64,000 bases of DNA from an uncultured Alcaligenaceae bacterium (GCA_937995985.1 CALKIR010000025.1:62001-126000); one strand, 5' to 3'; shown: positions 28,230 through 37,847, numbered from the stretch's first letter. Program-made: numbers and translations. The notes: generated by a model from the sequence alone, not told the origin.

Positions 28230-29711
28230 ATGCACCTCGATCTAACGGAACTTCATCAGCTGTTACAGGGTTTTTTTAATGAATACTGGCCACATATAGC
28301 AGCTATATTAGGCCTATTAATGGGTGTAACAGCTGCCATCCATGCCGCTATGTCTAAAAATGATGTGCGCGCTGCCATCAGCTGGGTTGGGGTCATCATT
28401 ATGTCCCCCATTTTGGGGCCCATTTTATACTTTGTCGCAGGCATCAATAGGATTAGAAAAACCCAAATCTCTGAAGAGCGCGATAAACAATTCAAATCTT
28501 TTGGTAATTATCAGTCCCCCCCAGTTTCTGAGCTGGCGCACCACATGGGCGAGCAATTTGAGCCGCTGCATATATTAGGGGATCGCATTAGCCACTTTCA
28601 GCTGCGGGCAGGCAATCATATTCAAATGCTCAATGGTGGCGATGAAGCCTACCCAAGTATGCTTCAAGCCATTGAAAATGCTCAAAAAACCATTGCTTTA
28701 CAAACTTATATTTTTGACAATGATCGCATTGGCAGGCAGTTTGTCGAGGCGCTCAAACGGGCTCATGAGCGCGGCGTTACCATTCGTGTACTCATTGATG
28801 CTGTGGGCTCACGCTACTCACGCCCCCCTGTCATTCGCTTACTGCGCAAACACAAAATCCCTAGCGCCCTGTTTTTAACTAATCCTTTTGGCATTCGAAT
28901 GCCGTACGCCAATCTGCGCAGTCACCGCAAAATTCTCATTGTAGATGGCAATAAAGGGTTTACCGGTGGCATGAATATTCGTGAGGGATTCTGCAGCGAA
29001 TATACCAATAATAATCCCGATCACGACACTCACTTTAAAATACAAGGCCCCATTGTGGCGCAAATACTGTCTGCTTTTGCTCATGATTGGGAATTTACCA
29101 CCAAAGAAGAGCTCGATCAGAATCTGTGGTTCGATGTCGATCTTAATAACGCTCCAGAGCCTCATGTGCCTGCGCGCTGTATACGCTCTGGACCTGATCG
29201 CTTTTTAGCCAGCACCCATAATATGTTATTGGGGGCCTTTGCTATTGCCAAACGACACATTCGCATTCAGTCCCCCTATTTTATTCCTGATTTGGTGCTC
29301 ATTGGGGCCTTAAATACTGCAGCACGACGGGGGGTGCAAGTTGATATTGTAATTCCCAAAAAAAACAATCTTCGGCTGGTTAACTATGCCATGACCGCTC
29401 AACTAGACCAAATCATTTGTAGCGGTTGTCGTGTCTGGAGAGCTACTGGAAATTTTAATCATTCTAAATTGCTCACTATTGATGGAGCATGGAGCTATGT
29501 AGGCTCATCTAATATGGATGCACGCAGCCTCAGGCTTAACTTTGAACTTGACATTGAAGTCTATAGCCACAGCCTCGCTAAAGAAATAGAAAATAAAATA
29601 GACAGGGAAATAGAAAAGGCGGAACCCGTCACCCTACAAAGCCTAGAGCAGATCCCGTTTAGAAAGAAACTAAGAAATAGGATTATTTGGCTAGCTAGCC
29701 CCTATTTATAG
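28230..29711 (+). CDS. cls: Cardiolipin synthase
   Basis: Cardiolipin synthase condenses two phosphatidylglycerols, releasing glycerol, at the inner membrane. The 493-residue protein has two N-terminal membrane helices (about 17-38 and 47-70). It carries two phospholipase-D HKD motifs: SHRKILIVDGNKGFTGGMN (about residue 230) and FNHSKLLTIDGAWSYVGSSN (about 408). The length matches ClsA-type enzymes (about 480-500). No good ribosome site is visible before the ATG. It is a single-gene unit between tRNA-His and tRNA-Arg. The membrane-lipid theme recurs at the olsB gene. Confidence 0.95.
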   Translation: MHLDLTELHQLLQGFFNEYWPHIAAILGLLMGVTAAIHAAMSKNDVRAAISWVGVIIMSPILGPILYFVAGINRIRKTQISEERDKQFKSFGNYQSPPVSELAHHMGEQFEPLHILGDRISHFQLRAGNHIQMLNGGDEAYPSMLQAIENAQKTIALQTYIFDNDRIGRQFVEALKRAHERGVTIRVLIDAVGSRYSRPPVIRLLRKHKIPSALFLTNPFGIRMPYANLRSHRKILIVDGNKGFTGGMNIREGFCSEYTNNNPDHDTHFKIQGPIVAQILSAFAHDWEFTTKEELDQNLWFDVDLNNAPEPHVPARCIRSGPDRFLASTHNMLLGAFAIAKRHIRIQSPYFIPDLVLIGALNTAARRGVQVDIVIPKKNNLRLVNYAMTAQLDQIICSGCRVWRATGNFNHSKLLTIDGAWSYVGSSNMDARSLRLNFELDIEVYSHSLAKEIENKIDREIEKAEPVTLQSLEQIPFRKKLRNRIIWLASPYL

Positions 29712-29727
29712 TCGCACATAACATATA

Positions 29728-29804
29728 TGGCGCGCCCGGCAGGATTCGAACCTGCGACCGACTGCTTAGAAGGCAGTTGCTCTATCCAGCTGAGCTACGG
29801 GCGC
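29728..29804 (-). tRNA. tRNA-Arg (anticodon UCU)
   Basis: The minus strand gives a 77-nt cloverleaf. Acceptor GCGCCCG pairs with CGGGCGC, the anticodon loop CTTCTAA gives UCU (AGA/AGG codons), the T-arm has GGTTCGAATCC, and CCA is encoded. A perfect TATAAT -10 box is on the same strand at 29825-29830, about 14 nt before the expected transcription start, with a weak -35. It points into the 3' end of the convergent cls gene, 16 bp away. Confidence 0.97.
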
Positions 29805-29884
29805 ATGAAAATAAATAAGGAGCTATTATATACCAAGCTCTTATTCTATGCTAGGCATCCCTGCTTTTTTCCTCTCATAAAGCG

Positions 29885-30613
29885 CTACCAATAAACAGAA
29901 CGCGACCGATCAGAGAGACGAGTCAATGTTTTTTGGTAAAAACGCAACAAATGGTTAGAACGAATAATACTCACTCGGGGCAGGGCAAATATATTATCAT
30001 CTGGACGCGCCAAGCCTTTATGAGTCGCAACAGCCCAACTGTATCCAGCCTCTTGGACCGATTCAATGGCCTGTCTATCGAGATCCCCAAAAGGATAACA
30101 AAATGACTCTACTGCCACACCTAATAAGTCCTCTAGATACTCTTTTGAGCGCAATAACTCTTGCCGCTGCTCAGAAACAGGCAGTTGTGACAAATATACA
30201 TGCTGGCATGTATGAGAACCTATTTCCAAACCCTCTTGGTGCCACTGTAGAATTTGCTCTTTATTCATAAGCTGCGCAGGCAACTTGCTCTTTGCTAGCA
30301 TCCACTCATTCACCTTGCCTACAAGATCGGTAACGATAAAATTAGTAGCTGTAAAGCCCAAGCGGTTCAAAATAGGACGAGCGTTTAAAAAAACATTTTC
30401 ATAGCCATCATCAAAGGTAATCACTACTACCTTGCCTTGCTTTTCCCCCCGAATATAAGGCATGCCTTCTTTTAGAGAAACCCCGCGATAGCCTAACCGT
30501 TTTAACAATAGCATTTGATTGGCAAACCGTCGGGGATGTACCGTTGCTCCCCTCAAATAAGCCCCACGAGCAGCTGGAATACCAATTTGGTGATACATTA
30601 AAATAGGAACCAT
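29885..30613 (-). CDS. Polysaccharide deacetylase (NodB) family protein
   Basis: This is a carbohydrate esterase family 4 protein of 242 residues. Metal and catalytic motifs are MYHQIG at the start, VITFDDGYENVF (about residue 64, catalytic and metal Asp) and IGSHTCQHVYLSQL (metal His pair, about 132). The C-terminal CYPFGDLD and LPRVSI segments follow. There is no signal peptide, so it acts in the cytoplasm or leaves by another route. It lacks glycosyltransferase neighbours, and the substrate cannot be deduced. GAGG lies 5 nt before the ATG. Confidence 0.88.
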   Translation of the reverse strand: MVPILMYHQIGIPAARGAYLRGATVHPRRFANQMLLLKRLGYRGVSLKEGMPYIRGEKQGKVVVITFDDGYENVFLNARPILNRLGFTATNFIVTDLVGKVNEWMLAKSKLPAQLMNKEQILQWHQEGLEIGSHTCQHVYLSQLPVSEQRQELLRSKEYLEDLLGVAVESFCYPFGDLDRQAIESVQEAGYSWAVATHKGLARPDDNIFALPRVSIIRSNHLLRFYQKTLTRLSDRSRSVYW

Positions 30614-30667
30614 AAATCCTCATTGTTTTAAAAAAATCACATTTTTAAGGCCTTTAAATTAGCCTAC

Positions 30668-30696
30668 TTGCATTTTTATTTAAGCCTGCCTATAAT
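30668..30696 (+). promoter_or_regulatory. Sigma-70 promoter of tRNA-Pro
   Basis: TTGCAT (30668-30673) and a perfect TATAAT (30691-30696) are separated by the ideal 17 bp. The expected transcription start is a few bases before the tRNA 5' end at 30706. Confidence 0.8.
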
Positions 30697-30705
30697 ACTA
30701 TTTTT

Positions 30706-30782
<77 letters not shown>

Positions 30783-30788
30783 AATTTT

Positions 30789-30822
30789 AGGCTCATGCAA
30801 TTTATTTGCATGAGCCTTTTTA
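30789..30822 (+). terminator. Intrinsic terminator of tRNA-Pro
   Basis: AGGCTCATGCAA and TTGCATGAGCCT form a perfect 12-bp stem with a 5-nt loop, followed by five T residues. It starts 7 nt after the tRNA. Confidence 0.88.
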
Positions 30823-30860
30823 GTTTTTATCCCTTATTACACAACCTATGACATCACCAG

Positions 30861-30884
30861 CAAAACAGGCCAGTTTTCCTGGCC
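30861..30884 (-). terminator. Probable terminator of the substrate-binding protein gene
   Basis: On the minus strand GGCCAG pairs with CTGGCC across a 5-nt loop, followed by TGTTTTG. It lies 14 bp beyond the stop codon at 30898. The stem is short but GC-rich. Confidence 0.6.
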
Positions 30885-30897
30885 AATCTAAAAAATC

Positions 30898-31623
30898 TTA
30901 AGGGGCCACAGCAGCAGCCGTTTGTTGGCTATTTTCTAAAGCTTGTGCAACAAAGCCGTTGGCTTTCATTTCAGCAATAAAAGACTCCAAATAAGCTTGA
31001 GCAGTTTTGCGTCCTTTAGGAACGGCCATAGCCTGCTGAATACTGGTAAAACTATCTGCTAAGACCCTATAGCCCGGATGCTCAGCTGCATAAGCTTCTA
31101 AAGGCTGACGTACGCCCGCAGCACAGTCTGACTTCCCTTCAACAAATAAACGAATGGCATCAGCTGAAGTCGCTCCACGAACAATACGAGCATGCTGTAA
31201 CTGCCGGGATAAAAACAAATCATATGCAGCCCCCTTGCCTACACTGATGCGCATCCCCTCCTGATCAAGCTCAGCAACGGACTGCCAGGGGTCCTCCTTT
31301 TTGACCATATAGGTCCCCTCGATTAATACGTATGGAGCGGTAAACTCAACGGCCTCTGCCCGATGAGGATCCACGGCCATAAAAGCCAAATCCCAAATAC
31401 CATCAGACACCGCCTCAAACACTTTGCCCGCTGCATCAAAACTAATAAACCGAATGTCCAAACCTAATTGCTGGGCAAGGGCGCGAGCCAAATCGGCAGA
31501 TACCCCGCGAGGCTCTGCTTTATCTGCTGATCGTTGAGCTAATACAGGATTGCCATAATTAATGGCCACACGCAACACCCCCGTAGGGGCCAAATCATTA
31601 ATCACATCTCGAATATTGCTCAT
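30898..31623 (-). CDS. Amino-acid ABC-type substrate-binding protein without a signal peptide
   Basis: The 241-residue protein is a type-II periplasmic-binding fold (SBP_bac_3). Visible features are GVLRVAINYGNPVLAQ at the N-terminus, GVSADLARALAQQLGLDIRF, the central DGIWDLAFMAVDPHRAEAVEFT and PYVLIEGTYMVKK. The N-terminus MSNIRDVINDLAPTG has no hydrophobic segment, and AGGAG 6 nt before the ATG supports this start, so the protein should stay in the cytoplasm. No permease or ATPase gene of a matching importer is next to it; pstB upstream belongs to phosphate uptake. A cytoplasmic sensor or sequestering role is possible but unproven. Confidence 0.85.
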   Translation of the reverse strand: MSNIRDVINDLAPTGVLRVAINYGNPVLAQRSADKAEPRGVSADLARALAQQLGLDIRFISFDAAGKVFEAVSDGIWDLAFMAVDPHRAEAVEFTAPYVLIEGTYMVKKEDPWQSVAELDQEGMRISVGKGAAYDLFLSRQLQHARIVRGATSADAIRLFVEGKSDCAAGVRQPLEAYAAEHPGYRVLADSFTSIQQAMAVPKGRKTAQAYLESFIAEMKANGFVAQALENSQQTAAAVAP

Positions 31624-31751
31624 GCACTGCTCCTATGATTGTTCTGTTATTCATGATATGACTGGGCAAGCACTACCGCTAAGCTAGAGTACCTATCATA
31701 CATTTATTTTTATTTTTCTACAGTGCATCTCCCCCTCCCCCTGAATTGAGG

Positions 31752-32561
31752 TTAGCCAAAACGGCCAGTAATGTATTCTTCTGTTTCTTTACGTGCAGGA
31801 TTAACAAAAATCTGCTCAGTTTTGCCAAATTCTATCAGCTCGCCTAAATACATATAAGCAGTATAGTCGGAACAGCGAGCTGCTTGCTGCATATTATGGG
31901 TCACGATGACAACCGTATAATCGCTTTTAAGCTCTGCAATTAATTCCTCAATTTTTGCGGTAGAAATAGGGTCTAAAGCCGAACAAGGCTCATCAAGGAG
32001 CAAGACCTCAGGTTTTATGGCAATCCCTCTGGCAATGCATAAACGCTGCTGCTGCCCTCCTGATAAACCATGACCACTTTGATGAAGCTTATCCTTTACC
32101 TCATTCCATAAAGCAGCCTTGGTCAGTGCCCACTCTACACGCTCATCCATTTCTCCTTTACTCAAGCGTTCAAATAAACGCACGCCAAAAGCAATGTTGT
32201 CATAAATACTCATCGGGAACGGAGTTGGCTTTTGAAACACCATACCAACCTTGGCCCGAATGAGGGAAATATCTAACTTTGAAGTGAGTAAATCCTCACC
32301 ATCTAGGAGAATTTGTCCTTCAGCGCGCTGACCAGGATACAGCTCAAACATACGGTTAAAGGTACGTAACAAAGTAGATTTGCCGCATCCAGATGGACCA
32401 ATAAAGGCGGTCACCTTGTTTTCCTTGATCGACATATTGATATTCTTGAGGGCATGAAATTGACCATAATAAAAATTTAGGTCTTTAACCTCAATCTTGG
32501 TATGCGCTGAGTCCTGCTGAAGAGCCGACGAGGCATGCTTATTTTGAAATGAATTAATCAT
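31752..32561 (-). CDS. pstB: Phosphate ABC transporter ATP-binding protein PstB
   Basis: PstB is the ATPase of the high-affinity phosphate importer. Walker A is GPSGCGKST (about residue 55), the Q-loop is in [18 protein letters not shown], the signature is LSGGQQQR and Walker B is [13 protein letters not shown], ending with the switch His in [13 protein letters not shown]. The length of 269 residues is normal. It is the last pst gene here; the phoU gene that usually follows is absent from the window, and the next gene downstream is the signal-less substrate-binding protein. Confidence 0.97.
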   Translation of the reverse strand: MINSFQNKHASSALQQDSAHTKIEVKDLNFYYGQFHALKNINMSIKENKVTAFIGPSGCGKSTLLRTFNRMFELYPGQRAEGQILLDGEDLLTSKLDISLIRAKVGMVFQKPTPFPMSIYDNIAFGVRLFERLSKGEMDERVEWALTKAALWNEVKDKLHQSGHGLSGGQQQRLCIARGIAIKPEVLLLDEPCSALDPISTAKIEELIAELKSDYTVVIVTHNMQQAARCSDYTAYMYLGELIEFGKTEQIFVNPARKETEEYITGRFG

Positions 32562-32609
32562 CCTTGTACCTTTACTGAACCGCTAAGCCAAAGCACCGCT
32601 TTGGGCATG

Positions 32610-33476
32610 TTATTTCTTTCTAAACCAGACGCGCGCCAAAATATTTAATAACAACACAAATAAGGTAATAAGCGCGGCCCCAGCCCAAGCCAATTGATTC
32701 CAATCCTTGAATGGGCTTGCTGCAAATTGGAAAATCACTACTGGCAAGTTTGCCATCGGCTCATTCATATTTAAAGTTAAAAACTGATTATTCAATGCTG
32801 TAAATAATAAAGGAGCTGTTTCACCCGCGATACGCGCAATAGCTAATAGAGCCCCGGTAATAATCCCCGAACGCGCCGCCCGATAGCAAATCATGGTCAC
32901 AATACGCCATTGAGGACACCCTAAGGCAGCAGCCGCTTCGCGCAAACTATTCGGCACAAGCATCAGCATATTGTCAGTGGAGCGCACTACAACTGGAATC
33001 ACAATAATGGCCAATGCAAAGGCCCCTGCCCACCCCGAATGGTGCCCCACCTGAACCACATAAACGGTATAAATAAATAAGCCAATGACAATAGAAGGAG
33101 CTGAAAGCAATACATCATTTAAAAAACGAGTGGTGGGTGCCAGCCATCCTCTATTCCCATATTCTGCTAAATACGTTCCTGCCAAAATGCCAATGGGCGT
33201 CCCCACTAAAGTGCCTACGCCAGACATCATTAAACTGCCTAAAATGGCATTTTTAAGCCCTCCAGCTGCTCCGGGAGGGGGAGTGGACTCTGTAAATAAA
33301 GTCCAAGACAATGCGGCCCCCCCCTTATAAAGCAGGGTTAAAATAATCCAAAACAACCAAAACAAACCAAATGCTACCGCCAAGGCTGCGATCAATAACA
33401 TTAACTTATTTAACCGCTGACGCCGACGATAAATGGGGTTCGTTAATTGAATAGTATGAGTGTGAGTCGTTCTCAT
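32610..33476 (-). CDS. pstA: Phosphate ABC transporter permease PstA
   Basis: This is one of two membrane subunits of the phosphate importer, with six helices in 288 residues. The cytoplasmic EAA loop, which contacts PstB, is [18 protein letters not shown] (about residue 184). The N-terminal region is basic. It lies 12 bp after pstC and 48 bp before pstB, consistent with one polycistronic message from the Pho-box promoter upstream of pstS. Confidence 0.95.
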   Translation of the reverse strand: MRTTHTHTIQLTNPIYRRRQRLNKLMLLIAALAVAFGLFWLFWIILTLLYKGGAALSWTLFTESTPPPGAAGGLKNAILGSLMMSGVGTLVGTPIGILAGTYLAEYGNRGWLAPTTRFLNDVLLSAPSIVIGLFIYTVYVVQVGHHSGWAGAFALAIIVIPVVVRSTDNMLMLVPNSLREAAAALGCPQWRIVTMICYRAARSGIITGALLAIARIAGETAPLLFTALNNQFLTLNMNEPMANLPVVIFQFAASPFKDWNQLAWAGAALITLFVLLLNILARVWFRKK

Positions 33477-33488
33477 CGTAGCCCCGTC

Positions 33489-34427
33489 TTATACCTTAAT
33501 GCCTTCTTGTTTGGCCAAGCGCAAAATCATCAGCTTAGACAATGCTAAAACCACAGCCGTAATTAAAAAGAGGATTAACCCTAACTCTAAAAGCGCCGCC
33601 TTTTGTAGCCCACCGGCCTCATTAAACTCATTAGCCAGAGCAGATGCAATAGAATTAGACGGGGAAAATAGCGAGCTCGGCAATTGGAAGGCATTACCAA
33701 TCACAAAAGTCACCGCCATCGTTTCCCCTAAGGCACGCCCCAGGCCCAACATAATCCCCCCAATCACCCCATTGCGAGTAAAAGGCAACACCACCTTCCA
33801 CATGACTTCCCAAGTAGTACTGCCTAATCCGTACGCAGACTCTTTGAGCATAGGCGGCACTGCCTCAAATACATCACGCATTACTGCCGTTATAAAAGGG
33901 GTAATCATAATAGAAAGAATTAACCCTGCAGTAAATAATCCAATACCAAAAGGAGGGCCTGAAAATATAGCCCCTAATACGGGGATACCCGAGGACCACT
34001 CGATAATATAAGGCTGCACATAACGCTGAAAAAGCGGCACAAATACAAATAACCCCCACATCCCATAAATAATGGAGGGAATAGCTGCTAACATCTCAAT
34101 AGCAATACCTAGGGGACGTCGCAACCAAACAGGAGCCAGCTCAGTTAAAAACATCGCAATACCAAAAGAAGCAGGCACTGCAATAAGCAAAGCAATTAAA
34201 GATGTTAAGACGGTCCCCACCATTGGAACCAACGCCCCATAGCGATGATTGACCGGATCCCATTCATTGGTCCATAAAAAAGACAGGCCAAAGGTGGAGA
34301 GTGCCTCTCTGCTCTCATACAAGAGCGCAATGATAATGGCCAGTAATAGTAAAAACACAAAAAACGCAAAGGTGCGGGTTAGATTTTTAAAAAGAAAATC
34401 TAAAAAAGCATTTTGACTCGGATTCAT
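33489..34427 (-). CDS. pstC: Phosphate ABC transporter permease PstC
   Basis: This is the second membrane subunit of the phosphate importer. The 312-residue protein has six helices. The EAA loop is [19 protein letters not shown] (about residue 198) and [18 protein letters not shown] is the conserved following segment. The frame is open from a TTG at 34436, but the ATG three codons on (34427) is the more likely start. A gap of 29 bp separates it from pstS. Confidence 0.95.
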   Translation of the reverse strand: MNPSQNAFLDFLFKNLTRTFAFFVFLLLLAIIIALLYESREALSTFGLSFLWTNEWDPVNHRYGALVPMVGTVLTSLIALLIAVPASFGIAMFLTELAPVWLRRPLGIAIEMLAAIPSIIYGMWGLFVFVPLFQRYVQPYIIEWSSGIPVLGAIFSGPPFGIGLFTAGLILSIMITPFITAVMRDVFEAVPPMLKESAYGLGSTTWEVMWKVVLPFTRNGVIGGIMLGLGRALGETMAVTFVIGNAFQLPSSLFSPSNSIASALANEFNEAGGLQKAALLELGLILFLITAVVLALSKLMILRLAKQEGIKV

Positions 34428-34456
34428 TTGTACCAACGTTGGATAATGACATTATC

Positions 34457-35503
34457 TTAGGGCCATAACGCATCCCCTTGAGGGGTGCGCAAGTCGTTTC
34501 GCCAAGCCTCTTGAATTGTCGACACTAAAGGCTCAGGCAAAGGAATATAATGCAAATCTAAGGCGGTCTGACGCCCATGCTGGAATACCCAGTCAAAAAA
34601 CGACAGTACAGCTTTGCCGCGCAAAGGGTTGCGTTGGATTTTTTTCATCAAAATAAATGAAGCAGCAGTAATTGGCCACGAATCTGCGCCTGCGGCATTT
34701 GTGAGCACTACCCCAAAGCCTGGTGTTGCCGCCCAATCTGCCTGTAAAGTGGCCGCTGTAAAACTATGCTCATTAGGGGCAACAAAGTACCCCTCTTTAT
34801 TTTGAAGCTGTGTCCAGGACAACTGATTTTGAATGGCATAGGCATACTCTAAATAACCTATGGAATAGCTTAGTTGGCGAATATAAGCAGCTACCCCCTC
34901 ATTGCCTTTGCCTCCTTGTCCGACAGGCCATTTGACGGCCTTACCCACCCCGACACGAGACTGCCATTCAGGGGATACCTTGGCTAAATAATCAGTCCAG
35001 TTAAAAGTGGTGCCTGAACCATCTGAACGATGTACCACGACTATAGAACGCGCTGGCAAGTTGAGATCGGGATTAATTGCCTGTATTGCCTCATCATCCC
35101 AACGGGTAATTTTGCCTAAATAAATATCTGCCAATATAGGCCCAGTAAGACGCAATGCCCCTGGCTCAATGCCTGGTAAATTAATTACTGGCACAATGCC
35201 GCCAATCACTGCAGGAAATTGCAATAGCCCCTCTTGCTGCAAGGCTGAACCAGACATCGGATCATCCGTTGCGCCGAAGGCTACCGTGCCTACAATAATT
35301 TGTTGCTGCCCGCCCCCAGAACCTATGGATTGATAATTTACTTTTTTTCCTGTTTCTTGATAGTACTCAGCAGCCCATTTGGCATATACCGGATAAGGCA
35401 AAGAGGCTCCTGCTCCAGTGATGTTCATCGCCCATGTTGCTGAGCTTAGAGAAAAAGAAAACGCTACCCATAAGGCCGCGATAAAGAAATTATAAATACG
35501 CAT
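34457..35503 (-). CDS. pstS: Periplasmic phosphate-binding protein PstS
   Basis: PstS captures inorganic phosphate in the periplasm and hands it to PstCA. A Sec signal peptide covers about residues 1-25 (cleavage near SSATWA). Phosphate-contacting motifs are ITGAGASLPYPVYAKWA at the mature N-terminus, QSIGSGGGQQQIIVG, FGATDDPMSG and RSDGSGTTFNWTDYL. The 348-residue length is typical. It is the first gene of pstSCAB and follows a Pho box at 35571-35588. Confidence 0.97.
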   Translation of the reverse strand: MRIYNFFIAALWVAFSFSLSSATWAMNITGAGASLPYPVYAKWAAEYYQETGKKVNYQSIGSGGGQQQIIVGTVAFGATDDPMSGSALQQEGLLQFPAVIGGIVPVINLPGIEPGALRLTGPILADIYLGKITRWDDEAIQAINPDLNLPARSIVVVHRSDGSGTTFNWTDYLAKVSPEWQSRVGVGKAVKWPVGQGGKGNEGVAAYIRQLSYSIGYLEYAYAIQNQLSWTQLQNKEGYFVAPNEHSFTAATLQADWAATPGFGVVLTNAAGADSWPITAASFILMKKIQRNPLRGKAVLSFFDWVFQHGRQTALDLHYIPLPEPLVSTIQEAWRNDLRTPQGDALWP

Positions 35504-35554
35504 AAATAGTCACTCACTGCACAAAATCGCAGCGCATTAAACCACGCTGCCCAT

Positions 35555-35588
35555 AGCATATAAAATAAATATGACAGTATGATGACAA
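35555..35588 (-). promoter_or_regulatory. Pho box and -10 element of the pstSCAB promoter
   Basis: On the minus strand TTGTCAT-CATA-CTGTCAT (35588-35571) matches the PhoB consensus of two CTGTCAT-type 7-mers separated by 4 bp in 13 of 14 core positions. After the usual 10 nt follows TATGCT (35560-35555) as the -10 element, replacing a sigma-70 -35 box in the known way. Transcription would start about 45 nt before the pstS ATG. PhoB/PhoR genes are not in the window. Confidence 0.85.
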
Positions 35589-35611
35589 TGCCCTAAAAAA
35601 TACACTGCCAC

Positions 35612-35641
35612 AAAAAAAGCAGCCTATTTAATGGGCTGCTT
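35612..35641 (-). terminator. Intrinsic terminator of the olsB-like gene
   Basis: On the minus strand AAGCAGCC pairs with GGCTGCTT around a 9-nt loop, followed by seven T residues. It lies 18 bp beyond the acyltransferase stop and upstream of the Pho box, so pstSCAB is a separate transcription unit. Confidence 0.8.
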
Positions 35642-35658
35642 GATCGAACGCATCAGCA

Positions 35659-36441
35659 CTACAGGCCAAAATGCCTGCGGTACCGCTCATCTAAGTGCTC
35701 TAGGTCTAATAAGATGGGAAAATCGGCAGTATTAAAATCAGGATCCCAAGCGGGAGCACCACAAATAGCCGCTCCAAGATTAAGATACCCCTTAATCAAG
35801 GGAGGGATACGTGCGGGTAAAGTACTGCCGAGCTTTTCTACAGGATAACGATGAATGGGCTGCAAACGAGGCAAATGATAATTTTTAGCCATACTTTGCT
35901 GGGCATGCCTCCATACCTCTGCTGCAGTCACCCCGTCATCCCTCAAGCTCACACTGGCGCAACCGAGCAAATAACGATACCCTCCCACCCGCATTAATGC
36001 GGCAATGCCAGACCAGAGTAACATGATGACTCGACCTGTACGGTAATTTGCATGAATGCAGGAGCGCCCCACCTCAACAACACTTGAACGAATATCCTGC
36101 AATGGCCCTAGGTCAAACTCTTGCTCGGAATAGTACCCTCCTGCAGCCACTGCATTTTCTGGAGTTAATAGTCTATAAGTCCCTACTACTTGGCCTGTAT
36201 TTCTATCAAGCACCATAAAGTGCTCACACCAACTATCGAAACGATCCCTATCTAAGCCTTGCTCAGAATCGGGAAATACTGCATGCAGCTCCTCGGTAAA
36301 AATATCATACCGCAGCCGTTGCACCGCCTGCAGATCTGCAGCGGTGGCAGCTAAGCGCAGTTGCAAGCCATCCTGATTATCGTCTTGCCACAAAGCTTGA
36401 CTGCGTAAATCGGCAAAACGGGAAGGCGCTAATTCGAGCAT
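35659..36441 (-). CDS. olsB: GNAT-family N-acyltransferase, OlsB-like (ornithine lipid synthesis)
   Basis: OlsB transfers a 3-hydroxyacyl group from acyl carrier protein to ornithine, giving lyso-ornithine lipid. The 260-residue protein has the family pattern: VQRLRYDIFTEELHAVFPD at about residue 40, RDRFDSWCEHFMVLD, VVGTYRLLTP, VEVGRSCIHANYRTG as acceptor/acyl-binding region, and LPARIPPLIKGYLNLGA. It was formerly called hemolysin-like. A partner OlsA acyltransferase is not visible. It lies upstream of pstS with its own terminator. AGAGG precedes the ATG. No Pho box is visible in the 62 bp upstream. Confidence 0.8.
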   Translation of the reverse strand: MLELAPSRFADLRSQALWQDDNQDGLQLRLAATAADLQAVQRLRYDIFTEELHAVFPDSEQGLDRDRFDSWCEHFMVLDRNTGQVVGTYRLLTPENAVAAGGYYSEQEFDLGPLQDIRSSVVEVGRSCIHANYRTGRVIMLLWSGIAALMRVGGYRYLLGCASVSLRDDGVTAAEVWRHAQQSMAKNYHLPRLQPIHRYPVEKLGSTLPARIPPLIKGYLNLGAAICGAPAWDPDFNTADFPILLDLEHLDERYRRHFGL

Positions 36442-36503
36442 GGCACAAACCTCTGTTTATTCTGCTTTTGCACACTACAAGCTAATAAGCCCTGATTCTC
36501 ATA

Positions 36504-37847
36504 TTACATTTTATTGGTTGCATCTAAAAGTGTACTCATTGCTTGTTTGAGCAAAGCGGTATCTTCTGCTTCAACCATAATACGTAACTTGGGCTCAGTG
36601 CCAGATGGACGAATCAAAACTCGGCCTTGTTCACCAAGTTGAGCTTCTACGCGCTCCTTTGCTTGTACCAATGGTGCGCACGTAGTCCAATCACGACCCT
36701 GCTCCCAGCTAATATTTTCCATATGTTGTGGATACATTGATAAATCAGCCACTAATTCGGCTAAGGTGCACTGATGGTGACGCAAGGCAGTCAAAATCTG
36801 TAATGCGGCAATAATACCATCCCCAGTGGTGTGATTATCCAAGCATAAAATATGCCCAGAGCTCTCACCTCCATAGTGCCAGTTGCGTTGTCTGAGCTGC
36901 TCGAGCACATAGCGATCCCCTACTTGAGCACGGACAAATTCGACCCCCAGCTCATTGAGTTTACGCTCTAGCCCTAAATTTGACATCAGCGTTCCCACAA
37001 CACCAGGCACCTTTTGGCTCAGCATCCGATCCCGTACGATCATATAGAGCAACTCATCCCCATTATAAATACGCCCATCACGATCAACCATTTGCAGCCG
37101 ATCCGCATCACCATCGAGCGCAATACCTAAATCTGCGCTGTATTTTTGTACCTCGGACAATAAATGCTGTGGATAAAGGGCACCGACTCCCTCATTGATA
37201 TTAAAACCATTGGGCGCGCACCCTATTTCCACCACATCTGCCCCTAACTCACGAAACACATGCGGTGCAATGTGATAGGCCGCCCCATGCGCTGCATCAA
37301 CTACAATTTTGAACCCTGATAGATTTAAATCATTAGGAAAGGTGCTCTTACAAAACTCTATATATCGACCAGCAGCATCAGTAATACGTGAGGCTCGTCC
37401 CAGCTTATCAGAAGCAACACAGCCAATAGGCTGATCCAAAAGCTCTTCAATAGCCAGCTCTACTGAATCGGGCAACTTCATCCCCTGAGCAGAGAAAAAC
37501 TTAATGCCATTATCATAATAAGGATTATGGGACGCGCTGATGACAATGCCGGCACTCAACCTCAAGGTCCTCGTTAAATAAGCTACCGCAGGAGTCGGCA
37601 CAGGACCTGCCAAAAGCACATCTACCCCAGCAGCGGATAGCCCAGCCTCAAGAGCGGACTCTAACATATATCCTGAAATACGGGTATCCTTTCCAATGAC
37701 TACCGTTGGACGCGCCATCGTATGCTGCTCTTGGGCAAGTACTACCCCTGCAGCGTACCCCAAGCGTAGGGCAAATTCAGCATTAATCTGCTGCCCCCCC
37801 ACAATACCACGGATGCCATCCGTACCAAAATATTTTTTTTTCGTCAT
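36504..37847 (-). CDS. glmM: Phosphoglucosamine mutase
   Basis: GlmM converts glucosamine-6-phosphate to glucosamine-1-phosphate for UDP-GlcNAc, feeding peptidoglycan and lipid A. The catalytic phosphoserine loop is [16 protein letters not shown] (about residue 102), the metal loop [13 protein letters not shown] (about 245) and the phosphate-binding loop [15 protein letters not shown] near the C-terminus. The start is the ATG at 37847, which overlaps the folP stop in ATGA, giving [14 protein letters not shown] and 447 residues. A start 10 codons upstream is open but is not family-like. The folP-glmM pair is conserved in proteobacteria. Confidence 0.97.
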   Translation of the reverse strand: MTKKKYFGTDGIRGIVGGQQINAEFALRLGYAAGVVLAQEQHTMARPTVVIGKDTRISGYMLESALEAGLSAAGVDVLLAGPVPTPAVAYLTRTLRLSAGIVISASHNPYYDNGIKFFSAQGMKLPDSVELAIEELLDQPIGCVASDKLGRASRITDAAGRYIEFCKSTFPNDLNLSGFKIVVDAAHGAAYHIAPHVFRELGADVVEIGCAPNGFNINEGVGALYPQHLLSEVQKYSADLGIALDGDADRLQMVDRDGRIYNGDELLYMIVRDRMLSQKVPGVVGTLMSNLGLERKLNELGVEFVRAQVGDRYVLEQLRQRNWHYGGESSGHILCLDNHTTGDGIIAALQILTALRHHQCTLAELVADLSMYPQHMENISWEQGRDWTTCAPLVQAKERVEAQLGEQGRVLIRPSGTEPKLRIMVEAEDTALLKQAMSTLLDATNKM

